A DNA stretch of 64,000 nucleotides, from NCBI GenBank assembly GCA_945866125.1, contig CAMBFZ010000004.1:62001-126000 (forward strand). Reading direction: 5' to 3'. Each line of letters starts with the position of its first letter. The first letter of the stretch is position 1. Below the pieces are notes generated by a model. That model saw nothing but the letters and a program-made list of their open reading frames with translations. It was not told the DNA's origin and did no database searches. This document shows, piece after piece, positions 8,453-16,509 of the stretch. The stretch is from Bordetella parapertussis (lineage in GTDB: Bacteria > Pseudomonadota > Gammaproteobacteria > Burkholderiales > Burkholderiaceae_D). Made by a program: the position numbers and the translations under genes.

Positions 8453-9382
8453 ATGCAATTAATGTGGGTCTCCGGGCCGACGGGCAAGGTGCATACAATT
8501 TCTATTACCGCCCGCAAAGTGCTTATCAGCACTAGCGTGCTTGCGCTCGCCTTGGTCATTACCGGTTTTCTAGTCTATTTGGTGGGTTTCAAAATCGCCA
8601 TCGAAGCCCATCCGGAGCTCGCCCGTAGCTTGGGAGGCGTCACAACGGAAGCCGAACAGCAGCGCATGGAATCGGTGTATCGCGAGCGGCTGGTTAAGTT
8701 ACAAGGCGTTCTTGACGCGACGTCCCAAGATATTCGTCAGCTTCAGGCGCTCAAAAATCGCTTTATGGAAATTGCGACCCCGAACGGGCTTCGAGAAAAG
8801 CGTAGTGCAACGGAAGATGGCAAAGGCGGTCCTTTTGTCACTGCCAACAGACAGGCAGGCAACGCGCATCATCCGCTCACAACGAGTCTCGATGAAGCCG
8901 TCGACGAGTTTGGTCAATTTCAAAAAGTCGTCACGGGACTGCGGCAGGACTGGTCGCAGCAACTGGTGTGGTTACAAACACTTCCTACCGGTGTGCCGGT
9001 AGGGGGTGATTTCCAGATGAGTAGCGGCTTTGGGATGCGCAATGATCCCTTCACCGGCACGCTGGCCCGCCATGAAGGTCTCGATTTCACTGCCCCCATA
9101 GGATCGCCAATTTTGGCTACCGCGGATGGTATCGTCACCCGCTCTGGTTGGGAAGACACCTACGGCAATATCATCGAGGTTACCCACGCCGAAGGTTTCG
9201 TGACGCGTTATGCGCATATGAGTAAGCGACTCGCTGTTGAAGATCAAAAGGTCAAACGGGGTCAGCGGATTGGTGAAGTGGGCAGCACCGGCCGATCGAC
9301 CGGCCCGCATTTGCATTACGAAGTATTCCGCTTCGGCCGAGTGCTCAATCCGGTGTTAGTTCTGCCAATCAGTAATAGCTGA
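8453..9382 (+). CDS. Membrane-anchored M23 (LytM-type) peptidoglycan peptidase
   Basis: A 309-residue protein that cleaves peptide crosslinks in peptidoglycan on the periplasmic side. Residues 23-47 form one transmembrane anchor, followed by a stalk at 60-110 with coiled-coil-like character. The LytM domain begins near 187. Its zinc and catalytic residues are intact: His207 and Asp211 (RHEGLDF), His255 (RYAHMS), His286 and His288 (GPHLHYEV), so it should be active rather than an EnvC/NlpD-type activator. It is followed at once by a bactofilin gene. M23 peptidases next to bactofilins are a known pairing in cell-shape control, where the filament is thought to position the enzyme. Confidence 0.93.
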   Translation: MQLMWVSGPTGKVHTISITARKVLISTSVLALALVITGFLVYLVGFKIAIEAHPELARSLGGVTTEAEQQRMESVYRERLVKLQGVLDATSQDIRQLQALKNRFMEIATPNGLREKRSATEDGKGGPFVTANRQAGNAHHPLTTSLDEAVDEFGQFQKVVTGLRQDWSQQLVWLQTLPTGVPVGGDFQMSSGFGMRNDPFTGTLARHEGLDFTAPIGSPILATADGIVTRSGWEDTYGNIIEVTHAEGFVTRYAHMSKRLAVEDQKVKRGQRIGEVGSTGRSTGPHLHYEVFRFGRVLNPVLVLPISNS

Positions 9383-9517
9383 TTCTTCTCGGAGCCTCGG
9401 TGCTCCCTGTTCCACTTATAGTGCGGGCATGCCCCCGTAATATTCAAAAGAAAAAACCGGCTAGAAACAGTTCAGGTTATATTGTGGCACTGCGCGCCGA
9501 TGCATGGAGAGAGTCAA

Positions 9518-9949
9518 ATGTTCCGCAAAATGAAACAAAATAAGCTGCTCCCGACTCAGGAGAAGTTTGACACGCTGATTGGCGCCACAACCGAGATTTA
9601 TGGCCGTCTCGTGCTGCTCGACAGCGTGCGAATTGACGGCAAAGTCATCGGCAATATTGAAACTGCCAAAGACAAGAAAGTCACGGTTGCTATTGGACGA
9701 TCTGGCGAAGTGTCGGGCGACATCACCGCGCACAGGGTAATGGTAGCTGGAAAAATAGAGGGCAATATCTACGCCACAGAGCGCGCAGAATTTCACAAAG
9801 ATTCGGAAGTACGAGGAGATATTACCTACGGCACCATCGGCGTGGAGCACGGCGCCAAATTGCTCGGCTTGGTCATTCAAGCACAAAACAATTCAAGCAG
9901 CACGACAGATGCACAAACAGTCATCAAGATGGCGCAAGAGAAAAAATAA
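9518..9949 (+). CDS. Bactofilin (first of three)
   Basis: A 143-residue bactofilin, a nucleotide-free beta-helical cytoskeletal protein. The core (about residues 17-115) shows the repeating hydrophobic/glycine pattern, e.g. IDGKVIGNIE, GRSGEVSGDI and VAGKIEGNIY. The ATG at 9518 has GGAGA seven bases upstream, so the in-frame TTG at 9482 is not needed. The N-terminus MFRKMKQNK is basic and could bind membrane or the peptidase. It follows the M23 gene by 135 bases in the same direction and faces two more bactofilin genes. Confidence 0.92.
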   Translation: MFRKMKQNKLLPTQEKFDTLIGATTEIYGRLVLLDSVRIDGKVIGNIETAKDKKVTVAIGRSGEVSGDITAHRVMVAGKIEGNIYATERAEFHKDSEVRGDITYGTIGVEHGAKLLGLVIQAQNNSSSTTDAQTVIKMAQEKK

Positions 9950-9988
9950 AAGCTGCTTTACGCAGCTTGTGAGCCTGATTCAAACAGA

Positions 9989-10021
9989 AAAGCCTGATCG
10001 AAAACCGATCAGGCTTTTTTC
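9989..10021. terminator. Bidirectional terminator overlapping a bactofilin stop codon
   Basis: Arms aagcctgatcg (9990-10000) and cgatcaggctt (10006-10016) with T-runs on both strands (TTTTTT to 10020 on plus, TTTT CTGTTT on minus). The stop codon of the minus-strand bactofilin (10009-10011) lies inside the right arm, so that gene's last codons are part of the terminator stem. Confidence 0.85.
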
Positions 10022-10485
10022 TTGAGCTCGCCCTTGACCACACCACCGCGTTGGATGGTAATGCTCTTGAAACTAACCTTGCCATCTACCACGGCGCGAC
10101 TACCGATCGTTAAGTCACGACAATCAAGCGCCCCAGAAAAATTACCCTTGACGTTCATTGTGTCGCAGGTGACGTTACCATCCAGCACACCGGAGACGCC
10201 AATCTGAATCGAATGCAGCGCCAATGTGCCGCGCACAGTACCGTCGATCGTCAGGTAACCACTCGATCTGATCTCACCAATAAACTCAAAACCCTCGCTA
10301 ATAATAGAGGGTTTGAGGTTACCGTTAGCCGGCTTTACAGAGCCGTTACCATTTGACGCTTGCGCGTACTCCATCTCTGTCGCTGCAGTGTCAACTTCTG
10401 TCACTACAGGTTCACTGACAGGCTGAATTGTCTCGTTAGTGGAGGCCATGTTTTCCCGCTCGTCTCTTCTTCGCTTGTTGAACAC
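10009..10485 (-). CDS. Bactofilin with long N-terminal linker (second of three)
   Basis: A 158-residue bactofilin. Residues 1-60 are polar, low in structure and rich in Glu/Thr/Asn. Residues 61-155 carry the beta-helix repeats (IISEGFEFIGEI, LTIDGTVRGTL, VSGVLDGNV, GSRAVVDGKV). The start MFNKRRR is a GTG at 10485; an ATG at 10449 (MASTNE) is an alternative 12 codons later. It lies 20 bases downstream of the third bactofilin gene, so the two are co-transcribed. It differs enough from its neighbours in length and termini that the three are unlikely to be very recent copies. Confidence 0.9.
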   Translation of the reverse strand: MFNKRRRDERENMASTNETIQPVSEPVVTEVDTAATEMEYAQASNGNGSVKPANGNLKPSIISEGFEFIGEIRSSGYLTIDGTVRGTLALHSIQIGVSGVLDGNVTCDTMNVKGNFSGALDCRDLTIGSRAVVDGKVSFKSITIQRGGVVKGELKKKA

Positions 10486-10505
10486 GCTAATGCCCTGAAC
10501 TCAGA

Positions 10506-10868
10506 TTAAACAAAAGAGGACGGTGTCGAGTTAGAGTCACCATCAATTTTTTGAAGTGCGCCCTGAAGATCGCCGCCTTTTTCGATTTCGATTTCGGCAT
10601 ATTGCACCGAACCCAGCGCTTTGCCGGTTGAGCGAATGAACAACGACTTCTTCGCCGTCAAAGTATCGTGAATCTCACCACGCAAATCAATAATATCAGC
10701 GGTTACTTTGCCCTTGATGACGCCAGAACTCGCAACAATTAATTCGCGCGCGGTTATTTCACCTTCAATGCTTCCAGAGATGGAGGCAATATCCGGAACG
10801 ACGAAAGTACCGTTCAAAACGACGCCTTCACCAACCGTCAGACATCCACTTTGATTAGAATCTGCCAA
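10506..10868 (-). CDS. Short bactofilin (third of three)
   Basis: A 120-residue bactofilin almost without tails: the beta-helix starts by residue 9 (LTVGEGVVLNGTF) and runs to about 105. It starts at TTG (10868), which is supported by a perfect AGGAGG (10874-10879 complement) five bases upstream; no ATG lies near. First gene of a two-bactofilin unit, transcribed away from the AT-rich region. It probably co-polymerises with, or caps, filaments of its neighbours; this is inference from family behaviour. Confidence 0.88.
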   Translation of the reverse strand: MADSNQSGCLTVGEGVVLNGTFVVPDIASISGSIEGEITARELIVASSGVIKGKVTADIIDLRGEIHDTLTAKKSLFIRSTGKALGSVQYAEIEIEKGGDLQGALQKIDGDSNSTPSSFV

Positions 10869-11214
10869 CAGTGCCTCCTGGGTTTTCAGTAAAATTTTTA
10901 CAAATCGACATCAAGTCTCATTTAGATCATGCGGTGATCGGACTTCTGCGGCAGAAAATCCTCTCTGGGCACGTCAATTTGTATCTGTGAGGAAATTATA
11001 CGGGCAAATATGCATAGCCTCGGTAAAAATTAATAGAAATATCGTTTTATTACGATGAAAATAGTTCTTTTTAGAAATATTTTCATCAATGATTTGCTTT
11101 CAATAACAATAAAAGCACCGCGTGAAATGTTTTTGATCAACACAAGAATCAGATGGAAAGACGAATCAGGCAGTTTGTATTATTCGAATTTTTTATTTCT
11201 GCTATCTTAAATTA
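10869..11214. other. AT-rich non-coding region upstream of the bactofilin pair
   Basis: About 350 bases, clearly richer in A/T than the flanks, with no reading frame I can support on either strand. It must hold the minus-strand promoter of the two bactofilins and, near its right end, the plus-strand promoter of the candidate small RNA (TATCTT at 11203-11208 or TAAAAT at 11213-11218 as -10). Confidence 0.45.
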
Positions 11215-11315
11215 AAATTTGCCTTATATCGAAAGGCGCAAGATACTTGAGGTGTCTCCTCTGTATCTCCTCCTCTGATATGGATTTAGCCCGCTCGCTG
11301 AGCGGGCTTTTTTTT
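11215..11315 (+). ncRNA. Candidate small RNA with anti-Shine-Dalgarno motifs
   Basis: A plus-strand intrinsic terminator (11288-11315) lies where both neighbouring genes run on the minus strand, so it must end a plus-strand transcript with no coding gene. The 70 bases before it fold locally. Stem gcctt/aaggc (11221-11237, 7-base loop) comes first. Then a hairpin with gatac/gtatc (11242-11246 with 11263-11267) is extended inward by gagg/cctc. A free pyrimidine stretch, tcctcctctg (11268-11277), follows, and then the terminator stem. Two CTCCTC motifs are complementary to Shine-Dalgarno sequences, as in several Hfq-dependent sRNA families. The start is estimated from a weak -10. No homolog is recognised. 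Confidence 0.5.
11288..11315 (+). terminator. Intrinsic terminator of the candidate small RNA
   Basis: Arms agcccgct (11288-11295) and agcgggct (11301-11308), a small loop and eight T residues on the plus strand. No T-run follows on the minus strand, so it serves plus-strand transcription only. Confidence 0.8.
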
Positions 11316-11346
11316 GGCCGCATCTATCTCGGCCGGGACAACAGCT

Positions 11347-11730
11347 TCAGGCCTTGAGCAGGCCGAGGATCTTTTCGAGTTCGAATCGTACGCCGGCAAA
11401 ATCAGCGCCAGTTATCTTGTCCGTCAAAGCCGGGGCCAGGTCTGCCTGAGTGAGACGACTCTCGAGTTTGTTGCGCGCGCCGCTGATGGTAAAACCCTGC
11501 TCGTAGAGCAGCTCACGGATGCGACGGATCAGTAGGACTTCGTGATGCTGATAATAGCGACGATTACCACGCCGCTTGACAGGTTTAAGCTGGGTGAATT
11601 CCTGCTCCCAATACCGCAGCACATGCGCCTTGACGCCACACAATTCGCTCACCTCACCAATGGTGAAATAACGTTTGGCGGGTATCGGCGGCAAGGGAGC
11701 CAGCACGGATTTAGCAGCGCGATCGTTCAT
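11347..11730 (-). CDS. MerR-family transcriptional regulator
   Basis: A 127-residue DNA-binding protein. The winged helix-turn-helix spans about residues 21-90 (YFTIGEVSELCGVKAHVLRYWE...RGNRRYY), followed by a short helix and no metal-binding cysteines. It therefore belongs to the short MerR group found beside ihfA in proteobacteria, not to the metal sensors. It lies 17 bases after ihfA and is the last gene of the thrS-pheST operon. Target genes are unknown. Confidence 0.9.
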   Translation of the reverse strand: MNDRAAKSVLAPLPPIPAKRYFTIGEVSELCGVKAHVLRYWEQEFTQLKPVKRRGNRRYYQHHEVLLIRRIRELLYEQGFTISGARNKLESRLTQADLAPALTDKITGADFAGVRFELEKILGLLKA

Positions 11731-11747
11731 CTGACAGAAGAAAAAAT

Positions 11748-12161
11748 TCAGGCCAAATGGGCGGCGGCACCAGGTGCCGAGCCATCAACCATCGTTTTTA
11801 ATTTTTGGCTGGCGTGAAAGGTCACGACGCGACGCGCACTAATCGGGATTTCTTCGCCGGTCTTGGGATTGCGACCAGGACGCTGGGGCTTGTCGCGCAA
11901 TTGAAAATTACCAAAGCCGGACAACTTGACTGATTCACCACGCTCAAGTGCGTCGCGAATTTCATCAAAAAATGTCTCGACCATATCTTTCGCTTCCCGC
12001 TTGTTCAAGCCCACTTGCTCGAACAATAATTCAGCAAGCTCGGCTTTGGTGAGCGTGGGCAATTCTTTTTCAGCGCGCGAACGGACCTGCGCGGCGATCA
12101 TCGCGCGCCCAAGATCGGCCGCAAGGACAGATTGCAATTCAACGGGATTACTGTGGTTCAT
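11748..12161 (-). CDS. ihfA: Integration host factor alpha subunit
   Basis: DNA-bending half of the IHF heterodimer, used in replication, recombination and transcription. The conserved core begins at TLTKAELAELLFEQ and includes the DNA-intercalating loop RPGRNPKTGEEIPI. The protein carries about 37 extra residues before this core (from the ATG at 12161), or 44 if the GTG at 12182 is used. That GTG overlaps the pheT stop codon by one base. Neither start has a strong Shine-Dalgarno sequence. It also has a 15-residue tail after the core. I recall similar N-terminal extensions in Burkholderiales IhfA. Cotranscribed with pheST, as in many proteobacteria. Confidence 0.95.
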   Translation of the reverse strand: MNHSNPVELQSVLAADLGRAMIAAQVRSRAEKELPTLTKAELAELLFEQVGLNKREAKDMVETFFDEIRDALERGESVKLSGFGNFQLRDKPQRPGRNPKTGEEIPISARRVVTFHASQKLKTMVDGSAPGAAAHLA

Positions 12162-12181
12162 GGTCTCGGTATTTGCCTGCA

Positions 12182-14611
12182 CTATGTGCGCAGTTTTGCG
12201 TGATGCTTTTTTTGAACGGCATCGATGAATGCTGCCATTGCCGACTCCACAGATTCGTCTTGTAGAGTGCTTTGAGTATCTTGCAAGGTAATTCGGAAAG
12301 CAAGACTTTTTTCGTCGTTTTCGAGCCCCTTTCCTCGATATTCATCAAATAAAACAATGTGTTGCATGAATCGACACGCAGCGTTTGTTTTGCTTTCATC
12401 AATCATGGTGTCGAGGATGCTTTGCACATTTACAGCTTGCTTAACTAGCAAGGCGAGGTCTCGCACGACCGCCGGAAATTTTGAAATATCGTGATAAACA
12501 GGCAAGCCGCGGTCCTGTAATGCGTCCGCATTAATCTCAAACAGTACCGGTGCTAGCGGCAACTCCGTTTTTTGCTGCCAACGGGGATGCAGTTCACCAA
12601 TAAAACCAATCGCCCGTTCGTGTATGAACACTTGAGCCGAGCGGCCAGGATGCAGCGCCGGATGGTCGATCGGTGCAAAACGCAACGTCTGTGGTGCGAA
12701 CAAGGCCTCCAGGTCGGCCTTGATATCGAAATAATCAACGTTTCGCGACAGCTGCCCCCACTGCTCTTCGGCTACCGGACCGTACGCAAGCGCGGTGACA
12801 CGCTTGGGTTGATCGAAACCGGCGACGCTTAACTCGCCATCGGCGGTAGCCGGATTTTTCAGGTAAACCGCACCGATCTCAAAAACCCTAACCCGACTTT
12901 GCTTGCGATTGACGTTGTAGCGAACATTAGCGACGAGCCCACCAATGAGCTGTGAGCGCATCACGCTCATTTGGCTGGCGATCGGATTAAGCAAACGGAT
13001 AGGATCAGCATTCCCGCCAAAATCCTGCTCGGAGTCCGCATCGACAAAACTGAAGTTGACGACTTCCTGATAGTCAAAGTCAGCTAGCTGCCGACGTATC
13101 GCAAACAGCGATCGCTGGTTTTCGGGCGCAATACGCATTGCATTGGCTGCAACCGGCGGCAATGCCGGTATGTTTTCGAAGCCGTAGACGCGGGCAATTT
13201 CTTCGATCAGATCTTCTTCGATTTCGATATCGAAGCGATAGCTCGGTGCGGTCACGTCAAAAACGTCCTGGTCTACTGTGAACTGCAGACCAAGCCGCGT
13301 GAAAATGTCAGCGACCTGCGGCGTGGTCAAGGGCACACCAATCACCTTGACGGCGCGCGCCAGTCGTAACCTCACTGGTGTGCGCTTGGGCACATTGATG
13401 ATTTGATCATCGACAGGTCCGACTTTGGTCTGACCTTCAACACCACAGATGTCAATAATCAGCGCAGTAATGCGTTCGATGTGCTCGACTGTGGTCGCGT
13501 AGTCGACGCCGCGCTCGAAACGATGCGCTGCATCAGTCGAGAAATTGTAACGACGCGCCCTGCCTTGTATTGCTTGCGGCCACCAGAACGCCGCTTCGAG
13601 ATAAATATTGACGGTCTCCAGCGACACGGCAGTCGCATCGCCGCCCATGATGCCGGCTAGCGACTCAACCTGGCTCTGATCTGCGATGACGCCTACCCAT
13701 TCATCGAGCTCAACGGTATTCCCATTGAGGAGTATCAAGCTTTCGCCTTTGCGCCCCCAGCGTACGTCCAATCCGCCGTGAATTTTATCGAGATCAAAAA
13801 CGTGCGTTGGACGGCCAAGCTCTAGCATGACGTAGTTAGAGATATCCACCAATGCCGAGATCGAGCGCTGCCCGCTGCGCTCAAGGCGCTGCTTGATCCA
13901 ATCAGGCGTGCTCGCTTTTGCATTCAGGCCGCGAATGACGCGACCGGAAAAACGCCCACACAAATCTGGGGCACTAATGGTCACAGGCAGCGTCTCTTGC
14001 AAGTTGGCGATGACAGGCGACGAGACCGGCACTGTCAAGGGCGCGCCGGTCAGGGCCGCGACTTCTCTCGCGACACCGAGTACGGAGAGACAATCAGCTT
14101 TATTGGGCGTGAGCTTAATGGTGAATTTAAGATCATCAAGCTGATAAAAATCCCTGAAATTTTGTCCGACCTTTGCCGTGTCGGGTAACTCCATCAAGCC
14201 ACTATGTTCTTCAGATAATTTGAGCTCACGCGCCGAGCACAGCATGCCCTGCGATTCGACGCCGCGCAGTTGACCCACTTTGATTTCAAACGGCTTACCA
14301 TCTTCACCAGGGGGCAACTTCGCTCCCGCTAACGCGCAGACCACCGTCAAGCCAGCCCGTACGTTAGGTGCGCCGCAGACAATTTGCAGCAGCGAGCCGG
14401 TCCCCGCGTCGACTTCACAGACATTAAGCCGATCTGCATTGGGATGACGCTCTACCTTAAGTACGCGCGCCACCACCACATTGGAGAAAGGCGGCGCCAC
14501 CGCTTCGACCTCTTCAACTTCAAGTCCTGACATCGTCAGCAGATGCGACAACTCCTCCGAGGTGAGCGTCGGATTGACCATCGTGCGCAGCCAGTTTTCT
14601 GAAAATTGCAT
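12182..14611 (-). CDS. pheT: Phenylalanine-tRNA ligase beta subunit
   Basis: An 809-residue subunit of the (alpha-beta)2 PheRS that charges tRNA-Phe. Visible parts: the N-terminal OB/tRNA-binding-like domain (about 40-150, VVVARVLKVERHPNADRLNVC), the B3/B4 editing domain (about 200-380), B5 (about 400-475), the catalytic-like core, and the C-terminal FDX-ACB anticodon-binding domain (about 715-808, FPAVVRDLALLV). Length is typical. It begins 12 bases after pheS and its stop touches the possible GTG start of ihfA. Confidence 0.98.
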   Translation of the reverse strand: MQFSENWLRTMVNPTLTSEELSHLLTMSGLEVEEVEAVAPPFSNVVVARVLKVERHPNADRLNVCEVDAGTGSLLQIVCGAPNVRAGLTVVCALAGAKLPPGEDGKPFEIKVGQLRGVESQGMLCSARELKLSEEHSGLMELPDTAKVGQNFRDFYQLDDLKFTIKLTPNKADCLSVLGVAREVAALTGAPLTVPVSSPVIANLQETLPVTISAPDLCGRFSGRVIRGLNAKASTPDWIKQRLERSGQRSISALVDISNYVMLELGRPTHVFDLDKIHGGLDVRWGRKGESLILLNGNTVELDEWVGVIADQSQVESLAGIMGGDATAVSLETVNIYLEAAFWWPQAIQGRARRYNFSTDAAHRFERGVDYATTVEHIERITALIIDICGVEGQTKVGPVDDQIINVPKRTPVRLRLARAVKVIGVPLTTPQVADIFTRLGLQFTVDQDVFDVTAPSYRFDIEIEEDLIEEIARVYGFENIPALPPVAANAMRIAPENQRSLFAIRRQLADFDYQEVVNFSFVDADSEQDFGGNADPIRLLNPIASQMSVMRSQLIGGLVANVRYNVNRKQSRVRVFEIGAVYLKNPATADGELSVAGFDQPKRVTALAYGPVAEEQWGQLSRNVDYFDIKADLEALFAPQTLRFAPIDHPALHPGRSAQVFIHERAIGFIGELHPRWQQKTELPLAPVLFEINADALQDRGLPVYHDISKFPAVVRDLALLVKQAVNVQSILDTMIDESKTNAACRFMQHIVLFDEYRGKGLENDEKSLAFRITLQDTQSTLQDESVESAMAAFIDAVQKKHHAKLRT

Positions 14612-14623
14612 CGCTAAACCGTT

Positions 14624-15640
14624 TTAGTTAAATTGTTTCAGGAAACGTAGATCGCCTTCGTAAAACAGGCGCAGGTCATTGATTCCATAACGCAGCATGG
14701 TCAGCCGTTCCAGCCCTGAGCCAAATGCAAAGCCGATAAATTGCTCGGGATCGAGTCCCATGTTTCGCAGCACCGTCGGATGCACCTGACCGGCACCGGA
14801 GACTTCAAGCCAGCGACCTTTGAGCGGGCCACTGCCAAACGCAATATCGATCTCGGCAGAAGGCTCGGTAAACGGAAAATACGAAGGCCTAAAGCGCACT
14901 TGCAAATCGTCGGTCTCAAAAAAGGCTTTGACGAAATTGAGGTAGACGCCCTTTAAATCGGCAAAGCTGATATCGGTGTCAATCCACAGCCCTTCAACCT
15001 GATGAAACATCGGCGAATGTGTAGCGTCGCTGTCAACACGATAGGTGCGGCCTGGCGCGATCACTTTAATGGGCGGCTTCTGCATGCGTGCGTAACGCAC
15101 TTGCATCGGGCTGGTATGCGTACGCAGCAGCAGCGGCTTGCCGGTGCTGTCGTTGGCATCAATGTAAAACGTATCCTGCATTGAACGCGCAGGATGATTT
15201 TCCGGGCTGTTCAATGCGGTGAAGTTAGTCCAGTCATTTTCAATTTCCGGGCCATCAGCAACATCAAAACCAATCGAGCCGAAGATCTCCTCAACCCGCT
15301 GCCAGGAGCGCATGACTGGGTGGATGCCACCGACGCCGCGGCCGCGACCGGGCAAGGTAATGTCGATAGCCTCGGTATCGAGCCGCGCCTGCATCTGTGC
15401 ATTGGCCAGTGCATCACGACGGGCATTCAGAAGCGCTTCGATCTGTTCTTTGGCCTGATTGATGACGGCGCCCTGAGCGCGACGTTCATCTGGCCCGAGC
15501 TTGCCCAGACCTTTCATTTGTTCCGTAATCTGGCCGGTCTTGCCCAGATATTTAGCCTTGGCGTTTTCGAGTGCAGCCGGATCAGCCGCTGCCAGAAAAT
15601 CGGCTTGCGCAGTGATGACGAGTTGTTCCAGGGAGCTCAT
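14624..15640 (-). CDS. pheS: Phenylalanine-tRNA ligase alpha subunit
   Basis: A 338-residue class II aminoacyl-tRNA synthetase catalytic subunit. The N-terminal coiled coil (residues 1-90) is followed by motif 1 (HPVMRSWQRVEEIFGSIGF), motif 2 (APGRTYRVDSDATHSPMFHQVEG) and motif 3 (FGSGLERLTMLRYGINDLR). The ATG at 15640 (MSSLEQL) is chosen because family members begin here; the frame continues upstream without need. Second synthetase gene of the thrS operon, with 112 bases between it and rplT. Confidence 0.98.
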   Translation of the reverse strand: MSSLEQLVITAQADFLAAADPAALENAKAKYLGKTGQITEQMKGLGKLGPDERRAQGAVINQAKEQIEALLNARRDALANAQMQARLDTEAIDITLPGRGRGVGGIHPVMRSWQRVEEIFGSIGFDVADGPEIENDWTNFTALNSPENHPARSMQDTFYIDANDSTGKPLLLRTHTSPMQVRYARMQKPPIKVIAPGRTYRVDSDATHSPMFHQVEGLWIDTDISFADLKGVYLNFVKAFFETDDLQVRFRPSYFPFTEPSAEIDIAFGSGPLKGRWLEVSGAGQVHPTVLRNMGLDPEQFIGFAFGSGLERLTMLRYGINDLRLFYEGDLRFLKQFN

Positions 15641-15752
15641 GCAGGTGTCCGCTAAAAATCGGCATAAAAAAACAAAACGGAGCACAGGTACTTAACCTCT
15701 GCCCCGCCTTGGACTGCACAGACGCCACCAGCGGTGACGCCTGCAGGCCGCA

Positions 15753-16112
15753 TTACGCAGCGATGGTTGCCTTGACTTGATTGACGATCGCGGCAAATGC
15801 CGGCTTGTCCATCACGGCCATGTCGGCCAGCACTTTACGGTCGAGGCCGATAGAAGCGCGCTTGAGGCCATTCATGAAAACGCTGTACGTCAGGCCGTGC
15901 TCACGCGATGCCGCGTTGATACGGGTGATCCAAAGTGCGCGGAACACGCGCTTTTTGTTGCGGCGGTCACGATACGCATACTGACCCGCGCGCATAACAG
16001 CTTGCTTGGCGATACGGTAGACCTTACTGCGGCGACCACGATAACCCTTGGCGGCATTGAGGACTTTTTTATGGCGGGCCCGTGCTGTGACCCCACGTTT
16101 AACTCTTGGCAT
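15753..16112 (-). CDS. rplT: 50S ribosomal protein L20
   Basis: A 119-residue, strongly basic protein that binds 23S rRNA early in large-subunit assembly. The whole sequence matches the family (MPRVKRGVTARARHKKVLN at the start). In enterobacteria L20 also represses its own rpmI-rplT mRNA; a comparable leader fold was not identified here. RBS GGAGC precedes the ATG. It sits 27 bases after rpmI. Confidence 0.98.
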   Translation of the reverse strand: MPRVKRGVTARARHKKVLNAAKGYRGRRSKVYRIAKQAVMRAGQYAYRDRRNKKRVFRALWITRINAASREHGLTYSVFMNGLKRASIGLDRKVLADMAVMDKPAFAAIVNQVKATIAA

Positions 16113-16139
16113 AGTAGCTCCTTCGTGTCGAGAGTGAGG

Positions 16140-16337
16140 TTAAGCGAACGGCATCATAGCGCGCACTGAGACCATATTTGTTTCATGGACTCCGGTCGCA
16201 CCACGTAATTGGCGTTTGGTTTTGGTTGATTTCTTGGTCAAGATGTGGCGCTTGAAAGCCTGACCACGCTTGACGGTACCACCTGGACGCACGCGAAAAC
16301 GCTTCTTCGCGCTACTTTTGGTCTTCATTTTTGGCAT
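16140..16337 (-). CDS. rpmI: 50S ribosomal protein L35
   Basis: A 65-residue basic ribosomal protein (MPKMKTKSSAKKRFRVRPGG). The ATG at 16337 gives the usual family length; the longer frame upstream is non-coding. The 172-base spacer to infC is unusually long for this operon and could contain leader structure for L20 control, although no clear terminator was found. Confidence 0.97.
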   Translation of the reverse strand: MPKMKTKSSAKKRFRVRPGGTVKRGQAFKRHILTKKSTKTKRQLRGATGVHETNMVSVRAMMPFA

Positions 16338-16509
16338 AACAACATCTGCCCTTTTAGGCAGCTCCATTATTGGATGATTGCAGGTGGCAACACTTCGTTG
16401 CTCTTGGATGCCTGCTCTCACTTATTTACACGATGAAATCGAGTCCACCGTATCTTGCATGCCCCGCCAACTTCAGCGGGACCGCGGATTCTAACAGATT
16501 ACTTTTAGA

